Shown here: positions 15,739 through 25,393 of the stretch, piece by piece
Position numbering within the stretch: position 1 is the first letter of the stretch
Layout: the number at the start of each line of letters is the position of its first letter
Notes under the pieces: model-generated
The model's input: the letters and a program-made list of their open reading frames with translations, nothing else
The model's database searches: none
Told to the model about the DNA's origin: nothing
Origin: Nonomuraea muscovyensis
GTDB lineage: Bacteria > Actinomycetota > Actinomycetes > Streptosporangiales > Streptosporangiaceae
DNA: 64,000 nt
Reading direction: 5' to 3'
Assembly: GCF_014207745.1 (NCBI RefSeq)
Contig: NZ_JACHJB010000001.1
Coordinates: 3,038,001 to 3,102,000 of the forward strand
Translations under genes and position numbers: made by a program

Positions 15739-18700
15739 AGTCGTCCGGTCTGGTGCAGGTGATCGAAGATGATCTTGTCGACCGGGGATACGCGGTCGCG
15801 GTCGGCGTAGGTCAGCCAGGTGATTTCCTCGATCTCGCTGCTGGGTGTCGGTACTCCGTGATGGTCGGCGGTGTAGCAGGCCATCTGCACGGTGATGCCG
15901 TCGGCGTGGCCGTGCGCTTGGGCGTGGTAGGTGCCCACGTGGGTGGCGGTGGTGGGGATGATGGTGATGGAGAGTTCCTCGCCGATCTCGCGGATGAGGG
16001 TGTCGAGGTCGGTTTCGCCGGGTTCGCGTTTGCCGCCGGGGATGTACCAGACGGTCTTGCCTCGTGAACGGGTGCTGAGGATCCTGCCGTTGTCCAGGTG
16101 GATCCAGGCGATCTTGTCGATGGTGTTGTTCACCGTGCTCCTGTCCTCGGGGGTGGTCGTGATCTTCTCCAGCACGGTGGTGTAGAGGTGCCGTCTGTCC
16201 GGGCGTGCCTTGCCGGCGGCGTGCCTGAGGGCAGGGATCGTCGGCGCGCCGAGGAGCACGAGCCCGTCGGAGGTGGCCCTTCGGACGGCGGGGTCGGAGT
16301 GCGTGAGCAGGCCGACCAGTGCGGGGATGGCCGGCTTCCACGCAGCGTGGCACAAGGTCCTGACCGCCGAGCGCACGATGTCGGGTTGCCGGTCGTGCAG
16401 CAGGAGCGAGGTCTGTTCCAGGTAGTCGCCGTGGTTCATCACCTTGCGGGAGATCCGGTGGGCGTGCAGCCGGACTCTCGCCTCGGGATGGCTCAGCGAC
16501 TCGGCGAGCAGTTCCTCGAGCTCGGGATCGCGATCCGCCGGCTGGTCCGCGTCGTGTCGGCGCGGGCGGGCAGGGGCGTCGTCGAAACGCTCGGCGAGCA
16601 GGGTCAGCGCGCGGCGGATCTGCTCGGGGCCGCCGGTACGGGCCAGGCGGAGCAGTTCGGCCCGGGGCGGCTGATGTTCCCGTGCGGCCGCCTGCGGGCC
16701 ACGCGTTCGGCCGCGGAGTGCCGAGAGAGCGGCGGCGTCCTGCTGGGCCGCATGAGGAGGGCGTAGCGGCCCGTCCGCCAGCACGATTCTGTCGGCGAGG
16801 TCGGCTCGTCCTTCTTCGCCCAGCCGCCGGCGCGCCCGTGCCAACGCGGGGGTACGCAGCAGGGTAACCCCGGCGATGAGATCGATCAGGCCCCAGGCGC
16901 CGGCTTCGAGACGGCTGGACAGGGCCTCGGCCAGGACGTCGGGTGCCGCCTTGCGCAACGCCCGCTCGGCTGACGCGCGAAGGGAGGGGCCACCGTGTTC
17001 CCACCATGACAGCAACAGGGGGATGAGTCGTTCGATGTTCGGCGGGGCCAGATGGGCGGCGACGCGGGCGATCCGTTCGCAGGCCGCGTCGGCGCCGGAG
17101 TCATGCTCGCCGGCCTCGCGCATCTCGGTCTCACTCATGAGCGTCAGGGCATGCGCGAGGTCCGCGGTGACGGTGAGGTCGACCCGGCCGTTGAGGAACG
17201 CACGCAGCACCGTGAGCCGGAACCGGGGTTCGGGCCAGCTCAGCAGGGCGCGGGCCGCGGCCTCGCGTTGATCCTGTACGGGATCGTCCAGCATTTCCAG
17301 CAGGCATTCACACAGGACCGCCGAGCGGGGTTGGCCCCGATCAACCGGACCTGGTGCGCGGACTGTTGACACACGTCGGCGGGCGTCCTCCGCGACAGTC
17401 CACGACGGCGCGTCGATCGGCTGGAGTTCGATCATCCAGTCGAGAAGGATGTCGCGCACCTCCGGGCCGGCGGCGGGGAAGATCCCGATCAGCGCGTCGA
17501 GCTGTTCGCGCGAATCCAGTGGGCATCCGTCGCGACCAGCACGGGCACGGTCTCCGTGAGAGGCATCAGGTTCGCGGGAGTCGAGACCTTTCATGGGCCG
17601 GTCGGCGACGCGGAATCGCCGGAGGGCGTCGGGCGTGCGGGCGGCCGCGGCGAGAGCTTCCCTCCATCGGCCTGCGGCGGGGCGCTCGTGCGCCTCGGCA
17701 CCGCCGCTCGATGCGGTGGCGGTGACCGGTCGCGTCAGCCCGAACGCCTCCCGTAGCACCTCCTCCTCAGCCAGCCACGGGTTCGCGCCCGCGCGGGCGA
17801 CGGCCAGCGCCCGCCCGAGATCGGCGCGCGTCAACACCGCGCCGCAGCGACGCAGCAGCGTCAGCGGTGACCGGCTTCCCACGGCCTCCCACGACAGCGC
17901 GCGAATCCGCGCGGCGACGTCGAACGCGTCGGCGGGCGACAACCGCACGAGCGTGTCGTCAAGCAGTGCGCGGAGACGGTCGCGGTGAGCACCGCCGATG
18001 TCGGCCAGCCCGGCCACCAGCGTCCGCACCGATCGGACGAAGGTCTCCGTCTCGCCGGCCGTCCACGGCGGCGGGCAGAGCCGCAGCGTGAACCGCAGGA
18101 CCCGACCGCGATCTTCCGGCCCGTCGGCGGCCAGTTCCAGCCAACGTGCCAGCATCGGCCGGAGCCGGCTCAGCCGTTCGACGGCCGGCTCGCCGAGGTC
18201 CCCCTCGTACCTCTCCACAAGGCGCCGTGCGGTCTCGACGTTCCAGCCGCGGCTCACCAGGGCGTCGAGCCCGGCGTCCGGCGGGGTGACCGGTGGTGTG
18301 GCTCGCGGCGTGATGCCGTGGGCCGCCATCCGGTCGGCCAGCTCCGCAGGCGTACCCGACCCAAGTGCGAGCCGGTCCGCGGCGACGAGCGAGAGCAACG
18401 TGGCCCCTGCCGGTGACCCCTGGTCGGCCAGAGCGCCCACGGCACGGGCGGACAGTGAGCCATCGAGTCCGCCCAGCAGCAGGACACGGGTACGGTCGTC
18501 GCCGGCGCGGTCGGCCGCGGCGACGACGGCGGCGGCGAAGGCGTCGCCGAGGATCGCCCGCAACGCCTCGACGAGCGTGGCACGCAGGCCCGGGTTGTCG
18601 TGCCGGCCGAGCCAGAACAGCAGCTTCGGCACGGCCGCCGGGGCTCCGGCGCGGATCAGCGCGGTCGCGGCGGTCTTCTTGACGTTCATGTTGGGATGGT

Positions 18701-20927
18701 CGAGACAGGCCGCGATCGCCGCTGCGGCCCAGCACGCGCGCGCGTGCCCGAGCGCGAGCAGCGCCTGCCGTACGGTCTGTACGTCGGGGGCGGTGGTGAG
18801 CGGGATCAGGCTTGCCGACAACGCCTGTGCGTCCTCGCCCTCGGCGTCGCGGGCGAGGAGCGCGATGACGTGCTTGCGGACGTGGCGGTCACGGTGGCGT
18901 AGCAGCGGATGTACTCGTGACCGGATTCCGCGGTGGGAGGTCCGCAGGAGCAGGCTGAGCAGGATCATCTGCTCGGCCGCCATGAGCGCGGGGCGGTCCA
19001 GGAGATCGAGCGCGATGCTCGCGACGAGCGCGTCGCCGGCCTCCCGGGCGTCGGCGGCGTCCAGAAGACAGCGCGGCCGGATCTTCCCCCTTTCGTGGAG
19101 TCGGCCGCCGAGGTCACCGATGGCCGCGACGACTTCCGGCGGCACCGCCGGTTCGCCGCTGCCGCCGTACGCGCCCGGCGCCCAGGAGGCCGCAAGGTCG
19201 GACACGATCCGCAGCAGCAGGTCGGCGATGGCAGGCACCACGCTGGAGCTGCCGTTGCGCGCCAGCGTGCACAGGGCGGCCACGGGCTTGTCCGGGTCCA
19301 GGCCCGCCCGGAGCAACGCCAGTTCTCGTTCGTCCGGGCCGCCGAGATCGGCGGCGATTCGGTGAGGCAGGTCCCGAGGGTCGAGCCGAACGAGGATCGA
19401 CTGTCGCCGGTCAGGGTCCTCGGTGAGATGCCACAGCACCTCCAGGGCCCGGTGGCGAACCGGTCGCAGGTAGGACACCACAGTGCCGACAGTGTCTGCG
19501 CCGTGTCGTCCGTCCAGGCTCAGTCCGTCTCGCAGCGCCGTGACCGTCCGGGCTCCGCCCACGGCTTCAAGAGCCTCCAGTGCCGCCGTCGGCGACCGTG
19601 GTAGCGCGGCGAGGACGGCCTCCTCGGCGGCCGTGTGGCGCAGCGCGCGGATCGCGCGCAAGAACGGTGGCGGATCCGGTGCGGTGCGCAGCAGATCAGT
19701 GACCTTCTCACCCACCGGCAGGTCGCCGGTGCCCTGAGCGGCCAAGGCGACCAGGAGTTCCAGCCTCCGTGGCCAGTGCGGATCGTCCACGGCAGCCGTC
19801 GTCAGCTCCTGGAGCGTCTCGCGCCGGCACGTGAACAAGATGGTGGCGACCTCGTGCGCAGGGACCGAGTGGTCGGCGATGGCCAGATTCACGATCGCCG
19901 GTGCGTCGTCGCCTGCCGGGAAGTGCCCACGCCGGTGCAGGCCGCGCAGGCACCGGACGGCCGGCCCGGCGAGCAGGAGCGGGTCGGTGCCGGCCAGGCT
20001 CACGAGGTCGCGGATGTCGTCGCGGCCGGCAAGCTCCCCGAGCAGCTCCAGCGCGCGCCGTCGGAGCGCTGGGGGCCGATTTCGGTCGGTGGCCACGTCG
20101 CTGAGCAGGTTCTGATGCCCGTGGTGGGCTGCGGCTTCGATCGCCGCGTCGGCCACCGCGGAGACGGTGGAGCCGGGCCCGGTCTCGAGGAACCGGTACA
20201 GGTGCTCCGGGGGCAGGGGGTCCACCGCGGCCCAGGGCTCCGACAGCTCACGCAGCGCTGCCGCGGCGAGGCCGGCCGTGGCGGCGTCCATGACGGGTTC
20301 CGCGGCGACCGATCCGGTGAGCCCCACCACGAGCGTCCGGGCTCGTGCCGGCGCCAGCAGGCCGGCGTGCACGGCCTCGCGAGTGACCCGCAGGGCCTCC
20401 GCCCGCAACACCGGATCGAGCCGGTCCGACAACTCCCGGGCAAGACTCTCCGGCTCGTCCACGTCAGCCGCACCGACCCCACGGACGGCCTGGTAGAGCA
20501 GCTCGTCCACGGGCTCGTCCCGCAGGGCCTCAGGCCGGTCAGCGATCTCGGCGCTCAGCCAGGCGATCTGGACCCGGGCCGGCAGATCCGCCCCGCGCCA
20601 CTCCGGCCAGGGCCGGGGCCGGACGTAGGCTCGCAGCCGAAAGTGAAGGCGCGCCAAGGCCAGCGCCGCCTCCGGCGGACCAGCCGGCGAGCCCGGCAAC
20701 GACGCCGCGAATCCGGCCAGCTCGGAACGATCTTCCTCTCGTCTCGCGTCAAGGCGTTCGGCCAGGCATACGAGGCCCAGTCCCCGCAGTCGTGGATCCT
20801 CATGCCTGACAAGAAGCCGCAGGATGGCCGGCGGGCACCCCAACGGATCAAGACTGGCTGACAGCCGCTCCGCATCAGCGCGGCGGATGGCGGTGAGGAC
20901 CGCATCGTCGCCCGACGTCACGCGCAA
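15732..20927 (-). CDS. Giant HEAT-repeat protein with in-frame C-terminal Nudix domain
   Basis: A single 1731-codon frame. Residues 1 to about 1590 are an alpha-solenoid of HEAT-like repeats rich in Ala, Leu and Arg (for example VRKHVIALLARDAEGEDA and AVRRATSDGLVLLGAPTIPA). The last ~135 residues are a Nudix hydrolase with box GGKREPGETDLDTLIREIGE followed by E, which keeps the catalytic REx2EE core although the usual Gly near the end is Ser. At the junction a GTG (about 16136) has AGGAG 5-9 bases upstream and could start the Nudix domain as a separate protein. The frame is therefore either a true fusion or two coding units without an intervening stop. No signal peptide or membrane helix. Function of such giant HEAT proteins is unknown. 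Confidence 0.8.
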   Translation of the reverse strand: MRVTSGDDAVLTAIRRADAERLSASLDPLGCPPAILRLLVRHEDPRLRGLGLVCLAERLDARREEDRSELAGFAASLPGSPAGPPEAALALARLHFRLRAYVRPRPWPEWRGADLPARVQIAWLSAEIADRPEALRDEPVDELLYQAVRGVGAADVDEPESLARELSDRLDPVLRAEALRVTREAVHAGLLAPARARTLVVGLTGSVAAEPVMDAATAGLAAAALRELSEPWAAVDPLPPEHLYRFLETGPGSTVSAVADAAIEAAAHHGHQNLLSDVATDRNRPPALRRRALELLGELAGRDDIRDLVSLAGTDPLLLAGPAVRCLRGLHRRGHFPAGDDAPAIVNLAIADHSVPAHEVATILFTCRRETLQELTTAAVDDPHWPRRLELLVALAAQGTGDLPVGEKVTDLLRTAPDPPPFLRAIRALRHTAAEEAVLAALPRSPTAALEALEAVGGARTVTALRDGLSLDGRHGADTVGTVVSYLRPVRHRALEVLWHLTEDPDRRQSILVRLDPRDLPHRIAADLGGPDERELALLRAGLDPDKPVAALCTLARNGSSSVVPAIADLLLRIVSDLAASWAPGAYGGSGEPAVPPEVVAAIGDLGGRLHERGKIRPRCLLDAADAREAGDALVASIALDLLDRPALMAAEQMILLSLLLRTSHRGIRSRVHPLLRHRDRHVRKHVIALLARDAEGEDAQALSASLIPLTTAPDVQTVRQALLALGHARACWAAAAIAACLDHPNMNVKKTAATALIRAGAPAAVPKLLFWLGRHDNPGLRATLVEALRAILGDAFAAAVVAAADRAGDDRTRVLLLGGLDGSLSARAVGALADQGSPAGATLLSLVAADRLALGSGTPAELADRMAAHGITPRATPPVTPPDAGLDALVSRGWNVETARRLVERYEGDLGEPAVERLSRLRPMLARWLELAADGPEDRGRVLRFTLRLCPPPWTAGETETFVRSVRTLVAGLADIGGAHRDRLRALLDDTLVRLSPADAFDVAARIRALSWEAVGSRSPLTLLRRCGAVLTRADLGRALAVARAGANPWLAEEEVLREAFGLTRPVTATASSGGAEAHERPAAGRWREALAAAARTPDALRRFRVADRPMKGLDSREPDASHGDRARAGRDGCPLDSREQLDALIGIFPAAGPEVRDILLDWMIELQPIDAPSWTVAEDARRRVSTVRAPGPVDRGQPRSAVLCECLLEMLDDPVQDQREAAARALLSWPEPRFRLTVLRAFLNGRVDLTVTADLAHALTLMSETEMREAGEHDSGADAACERIARVAAHLAPPNIERLIPLLLSWWEHGGPSLRASAERALRKAAPDVLAEALSSRLEAGAWGLIDLIAGVTLLRTPALARARRRLGEEGRADLADRIVLADGPLRPPHAAQQDAAALSALRGRTRGPQAAAREHQPPRAELLRLARTGGPEQIRRALTLLAERFDDAPARPRRHDADQPADRDPELEELLAESLSHPEARVRLHAHRISRKVMNHGDYLEQTSLLLHDRQPDIVRSAVRTLCHAAWKPAIPALVGLLTHSDPAVRRATSDGLVLLGAPTIPALRHAAGKARPDRRHLYTTVLEKITTTPEDRSTVNNTIDKIAWIHLDNGRILSTRSRGKTVWYIPGGKREPGETDLDTLIREIGEELSITIIPTTATHVGTYHAQAHGHADGITVQMACYTADHHGVPTPSSEIEEITWLTYADRDRVSPVDKIIFDHLHQTGRLH

Positions 20928-21244
20928 TCAACTCCATCCAGCCATCAAACAGCGCCAAGCGTAGCGAAACGGCCTCCATGCGGCCCGCCCGCTGTGCGCT
21001 CGCCGGCCTGGTCATACGTGGGTGGACAGTTCCAGGCCTACGGTGATGGCCTCGAAGGCGCGTTCGAGGAGGCTGCCGCCGCCGACGTGGACCTGTCGGC
21101 CACCCTGGCAGGCGGGGGAGCAGGTGCCGGTCGAGCGTACTTTCCTCCTGCGGTTCTGCCCTGCCAGTTGACGGTCGCCTCACTGGTGAAGCGAATCATC
21201 AGAAGGGTCGCGTCAGCCGGCCAGGCGGCAGTGACAGCACCCCT

Positions 21245-21580
21245 TCAGGCCGCGGGGATCGCTTCGATGGTCTGCATGTGCTTCTCGCCCCATTCGCCCA
21301 GGGGCATGAGGGCTTGGTTGAGTGACTGCCCGAAATCGGTCAGGGAGTACTCCACCTTCGGCGGAACCTGCTGGTACACCTCGCGGTGTACCAGGCCGCA
21401 GTGCTCCATCTCGCGGAGCTGGATGATCAGCGATTTCTCGCTGATGCCCGGTACGGCCCTGCGTAGCTCTCCGAAGCGCCGGGGGCCGTCGTGCAGCCCC
21501 CACAAGATCAGCGCCTTCCACTTGCCGCCCACCACGTCCACGGCGGCGTCCAGCCCGCACGAGTAGCTGCGCTTCTTCAT
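21245..21580 (-). CDS. HxlR-family transcriptional regulator
   Basis: A 111-residue winged-helix regulator of the HxlR family: CGLDAAVDVVGGKWKALILW, then FGELRRAVPGISEKSLIIQL as recognition region, and the typical YSLTDFGQSL end. ATG 21580 is chosen because GAAGGG lies 8 bases upstream and the family starts MKK..YSCG; an ATG five codons earlier is possible. The N-terminal Cys (SCGLD) is the redox- or electrophile-sensing Cys in several characterised members. It is divergent from an epoxide-hydrolase-like gene, its likely target. Confidence 0.9.
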   Translation of the reverse strand: MKKRSYSCGLDAAVDVVGGKWKALILWGLHDGPRRFGELRRAVPGISEKSLIIQLREMEHCGLVHREVYQQVPPKVEYSLTDFGQSLNQALMPLGEWGEKHMQTIEAIPAA

Positions 21581-21605
21581 CCTGGGCCCTTCCATACTGA
21601 AGAAA

Positions 21606-21637
21606 AGGTATGTACCTGAACAAATAGTAGGTACTTG
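21606..21637. promoter_or_regulatory. Operator-like repeats in the HxlR/hydrolase intergenic region
   Basis: AGGTATGTACCT (21606-21617) is a palindrome of 5-bp arms, and GTAGGTAC (21627-21634) repeats the GTAC core about 20 bases on. The GTAC-containing half sites resemble known HxlR-family operators and lie between the divergent starts. The surrounding AT-rich stretch probably holds both promoters. Confidence 0.5.
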
Positions 21638-21669
21638 TCGGAAGTGCTGCAAGGAAAGCAGGATCGGTG

Positions 21670-22629
21670 ATGCGCAGGAGGGGCCCATCCCGCGGCATCA
21701 CTCATCACTTCACCAGCACGGAGACCACGTTGAACTACGGGCGCATCACCGCCAACGGCATCGACTTCTCCTACGCCGAGGAGGGGAACGGGCCACTGGC
21801 CCTGCTGCTGCACGGCTTCCCCGAGTCCGGAGACGTCACCTACCGCCACCTCATCCCGGCCCTCGCGGCAGCGGGCTACCGGGCCGTCGCCCCCAACATG
21901 CGAGCCTTCGCCCCCACCGCGCTTCCGGCGGACGGCAGCATGCTGCTCAGCGACCTCGTCGACGATGTCAACGCTCTGCACCAGGAGTTGGGCGGCGGCG
22001 ACGACGCGATCCTGGTGGGGCACGACTGGGGCGGGGGCATGGCCTGGTCCGCTGCCGCCACGACCCCGGAGCGGTGGTCGCGGCTCGTGGTCAGCGACGT
22101 CCCGCCCCTGCCGTTCTTCGCCGCCTACGCCAACACCTTCGAGGGCATCGAGAACCTCAACCATTTCTGGTTCATCCAGATGGACATGGCCACCGAGGTT
22201 CTGGCCGCCGACGACATGGCCTGGTTGCGGCAGGGCCTGCAGGACAAGTGGACCGCCCCTGACTTCGACGCCAGCGAGGAGATCGACGGGATGCGCAAGG
22301 CCCTGGGCGAACCCGCCCGGCTCCGGGCGGCCTTGGACCTCTACCGGACCAACTTCGGGCCCAAGCAGATGGGCACGCCGGAATGGGCCGCCGAGCACGG
22401 CCGCCTGTGGGGGAGCCTGCCGAGCCAGCCGACCCTGTACCTGCACGGCACCGAGGACAAGAGCGTCGTGATGGACCAGCAGACCCTGGACGCCATCGGC
22501 GCCGCACTCGCCGAAAGCAACGCAGGCTCTGAGGCCGCCTTCGTCGAAGGGGCCGGGCACATCGTCCCGGCCGAAAAGCCGGACCGTTACAACGAACTCG
22601 TGCTCGAGTTCCTTCGCAAGAAGATCTGA
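21670..22629 (+). CDS. Alpha/beta hydrolase, epoxide-hydrolase type
   Basis: About 319 residues. The oxyanion motif HGFPES and the nucleophile elbow GHDWGG (Asp nucleophile) mark the epoxide hydrolase / haloalkane dehalogenase branch. The catalytic His is in EGAGHIVPAEKP and an acid is in LHGTEDKSV. ATG 21670 has AGGA 7-10 bases upstream. TTG 21730 behind GGAG would give the shorter N-terminus MNYGRITANGI usual for the family, so the start is uncertain. Cytoplasmic. It probably detoxifies an epoxide or similar electrophile under control of the divergent HxlR. Confidence 0.88.
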   Translation: MRRRGPSRGITHHFTSTETTLNYGRITANGIDFSYAEEGNGPLALLLHGFPESGDVTYRHLIPALAAAGYRAVAPNMRAFAPTALPADGSMLLSDLVDDVNALHQELGGGDDAILVGHDWGGGMAWSAAATTPERWSRLVVSDVPPLPFFAAYANTFEGIENLNHFWFIQMDMATEVLAADDMAWLRQGLQDKWTAPDFDASEEIDGMRKALGEPARLRAALDLYRTNFGPKQMGTPEWAAEHGRLWGSLPSQPTLYLHGTEDKSVVMDQQTLDAIGAALAESNAGSEAAFVEGAGHIVPAEKPDRYNELVLEFLRKKI

Positions 22630-22649
22630 ACGGTCAGATGACGGTTCCC

Positions 22650-22685
22650 GCGCGCCTCCACGGTGGCATCGCCGCGGAGGCGCGC
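22650..22685 (+). terminator. Hairpin after the hydrolase gene
   Basis: GCGCGCCTCC pairs perfectly with GGAGGCGCGC around a 16-base loop. No T-run follows, as is frequent for actinobacterial terminators. Confidence 0.55.
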
Positions 22686-22852
22686 TTGGCGCCGCAGGCG
22701 CTTGCAGACGATCACCATCATCGGTGCGGGACCTACCAGCTCTGCCAGGCGGTGCGCTCCCGGCCGACTCCTGGTCCGTAATCGTCACCTCGGTCCAGGG
22801 ATCACGCGAGCCGCGATGAGTTCTGCGGCGTCCGAAGGTCGTACCGTTGAAC

Positions 22853-23024
22853 CCGTTACCGAGGGTCGGCGAGGACGTCTTTGCCCTCGTGCAGGTAGCG
22901 GTAGCTGGTGGCCTGCGAGATGCCGGCGTCGCGGGCCAGACAGCGGACGCAGCCGTGCTCCCGGACGGGAGAGGAACTCGACGATGTGGCGCGGGACATC
23001 GAGCGTGGCGGCACAGGTCACCAA
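22853..23024 (-). pseudogene. IS5-like transposase remnant with internal deletion
   Basis: On the minus strand VTCAATLDVPRHIVEFLS is followed, after a deletion and frame change, by CVRCLARDAGISQATSYRYL and HEGKDVLAD. These are the start and the helix-turn-helix of a common actinobacterial DDE transposase (consensus VTYAATLDVP..., LARDAGISQATGYRYLHEGIDVLA). The catalytic domain is absent. The remainder of 22686-23168 shows nothing else. Confidence 0.65.
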
Positions 23025-23168
23025 CGTGAAGCCTCTGGTTCAGTGGCCACGATCTTGTGGTGAGACCTTTCCTACCAGGGGCTTCACGCCTGTTTTCGGC
23101 CTCCGGTGACTCCTCCCGAAGGGCCCGGAACGCCACGGACGGCGTCCAAGAGACCCCGGCAACCCGAA

Positions 23169-25196
23169 CTATTCGCTGGGATCACCTCGATGTTCGCGCG
23201 GCGCCGGGGTATGGGTGAACACGGCGATGTCACGGTCAAAACAGACGATGACGTGTCCGTCTACGCTGATGGCCACCTCTGTTACGGGTTTGGGGACGTG
23301 CAAGTCGGATCCGATTTGCCTGCGGGTGGTGAGTTTCCATACGCGTACCGTCTGATAGCTGGTGGTCACAGCGACGGGTTGACCGTCCACTGTGGCGGCA
23401 GCGACGGCTCCGGTGGCTCCGGTGGGAAGTTCGCCGAGGGCGTCGCCCGTGGCCAGGTCCCATATCTTCACGGGGTCTGAGCTGTTGCGGCTGGCGATGA
23501 TCGCGGCCGGCCGATCGCCGATGGTGGTGACGGCGAGGTTCTGCACGGATTCGCCGTGCCGATCGGCGGGGGAGGTCGTGGTCGACCGGTTGGTGGTGAG
23601 GTCGAGCACCTTGAGGGTGCCGTCTTGGGTGACGGTCAGGGCGACTGGTCGGCCGTTGAGAGTGGTGGCGCCGACTGCGCGCGTGCAGCGCCGCCGGCTG
23701 GCGCGGGATGCATCGATCTCTTCGCCTGTGTTCAGGCCCCACATGCGGATCGTTTCGTCGTAGCTGCCGGTCACGGCCACCGGCTGCCCATCGAACTCCA
23801 CTACGGCAGCCATGCAGACAGCGTTGGTATGACCGGTGAACGGCCCGCCTATCTGCGCCCCCGAGCGGAGATCCCATACGCAGACGGCCTTGTCGGAACT
23901 GCCGGTGACCGCCGTCGGTTGGCCGCCGACGAGCGCGGTGGCAACCGCGGTGACCATGTCGGTGTGACCGGTGAACGGATCACCGACCTGCTCGCCGGTA
24001 GGCAGATCCCACACCCGGACGGTCTTGTCGTAGCTGCCGGTCACGGCAACGGAACGTCCGTCGAGCACCGTGGTGGCGGCGGCGGAGACATAGCCGGTGT
24101 GGCGGTTGAGGGACTCATCGACTCGCCGCCCTGACGACAGGTCCCACATCCGTACCGTGTGATCGTCGCTGGCGGAGACGGCCACCGGTCGCCCATCCAC
24201 CACCGTCGTCGCGATCGCCCGAACATGATCGGTGTGCCCGGTGAGCGGCTTGCCGATTTGCTGGCGTGACTCCAAATCCCAGATCCGTACATGTCCGTCG
24301 ATGCCGCCGGTAACGGCCACCGGCCGCCCGTCGAGAACCGTGGTCGCAATCGCCTTCACGAAACCGGTGTCGCTTCTGAACGGATTGCCCATCTGCTGGC
24401 GTGACCTCAGATCCCACAAGCGTAGAGTTCCGTCGTCCGCACCGCTGGAAATCGCCACCGGCTGCCCGTCCATCTCCGTGGTCACAACCAGCTCCACGTG
24501 ATACGTGTGGCCCCTCAGTGGTTTGCCGATCCGTCGGCCCGACTTCAGATCCCACATCCGTAAGGTGCGGTCGTGGCCGCCGGAGACGGCCACCGGCCGG
24601 CCGTCCACCACCGTGGTCGCGATCGTTGTGACCCATTTGGTGTGACCTCTGAACGGCTCGCCGATCTGCTCGCACGTCCTCAGATCCCACATGCGCACGC
24701 TCTTGTCGTGGCCGCCGGAAACTCCCACCGGCCGTCCGTCCACCACCGCGGTCGCAACCGCCTCGACCCAATCGGTGTGACCTCTGAACGGCTCGCCGAC
24801 CTGCTGACCGGACATCAGATCGCACACTCGTACGATTCCGTTGTTGCCACCGGCGAAGACCGCCACCGGCCGGCCGTCCAGGACCGTGGTCGCAAGCGAC
24901 TCCACGTAGTCGTAGGCGGCGCGACCGGTGAACGGCTGGCCGATCTGCTGACCTGACGTCAGGTCCCACAGGCGTAGGGTCCGATCGCGACCCCCGGAGA
25001 CCGCCACCGGCCGCCCGTCCACGACTGCGGTCGCGATCGCCCACACCCGATCGGTGTGGCCGGTTCGTGGCACCCCGACCGGCTCGCCGAACGCCAGGTC
25101 ACTCGCTGGCCGACTGGTCCACGTCAAAGTCCACTGGGAATTCTTCGTGAACGGAATCCGGGCCGCGCCCGATCGAGAAGAAGACATGGCGGGCAT
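23169..25196 (-). CDS. WD40-repeat protein, about 14 blades (two propellers)
   Basis: About 675 residues. ATG 25196 is chosen because AGGGGTGG lies about 8-15 bases upstream. After roughly 45 unstructured residues come about 14 consecutive WD40 repeats of the actinobacterial type (GHTDRVWAIATAVVDGRPVA, SGGRDRTLRLWDL); the last three are degenerate. Fourteen blades would make two seven-bladed propellers. In related genomes such repeats are usually the sensor half of nSTAND or protease proteins, yet here no NTPase, protease or membrane domain is attached. Likely a stand-alone scaffold or a truncated sensor. Neighbours give no partner. Confidence 0.85.
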   Translation of the reverse strand: MPAMSSSRSGAARIPFTKNSQWTLTWTSRPASDLAFGEPVGVPRTGHTDRVWAIATAVVDGRPVAVSGGRDRTLRLWDLTSGQQIGQPFTGRAAYDYVESLATTVLDGRPVAVFAGGNNGIVRVCDLMSGQQVGEPFRGHTDWVEAVATAVVDGRPVGVSGGHDKSVRMWDLRTCEQIGEPFRGHTKWVTTIATTVVDGRPVAVSGGHDRTLRMWDLKSGRRIGKPLRGHTYHVELVVTTEMDGQPVAISSGADDGTLRLWDLRSRQQMGNPFRSDTGFVKAIATTVLDGRPVAVTGGIDGHVRIWDLESRQQIGKPLTGHTDHVRAIATTVVDGRPVAVSASDDHTVRMWDLSSGRRVDESLNRHTGYVSAAATTVLDGRSVAVTGSYDKTVRVWDLPTGEQVGDPFTGHTDMVTAVATALVGGQPTAVTGSSDKAVCVWDLRSGAQIGGPFTGHTNAVCMAAVVEFDGQPVAVTGSYDETIRMWGLNTGEEIDASRASRRRCTRAVGATTLNGRPVALTVTQDGTLKVLDLTTNRSTTTSPADRHGESVQNLAVTTIGDRPAAIIASRNSSDPVKIWDLATGDALGELPTGATGAVAAATVDGQPVAVTTSYQTVRVWKLTTRRQIGSDLHVPKPVTEVAISVDGHVIVCFDRDIAVFTHTPAPREHRGDPSE

Positions 25197-25393
25197 GCTA
25201 GCCGCCACCCCTGACAAAGATCAGCGGAGGAAGCGCCCGCCTTTGACTGCCGTCGGTCAGGTGCGGCCCGAGTGGAACCGCTCTCGCCACCAGCGGCGTC
25301 CGACAAATCCCAATTCGCCTGAACTGTTTCGCTGATAGCACCTCGCTGAGCCGAACCGCGCAACGCCGCAGAGATCGGTTCGCTGAGAAAACC

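Noticed and set aside
23169..25196. Regular DNA-level repeats resembling a repeat array.
   Set aside because: They are the coding repeats of a WD40 protein, not CRISPR; no spacers of constant size.
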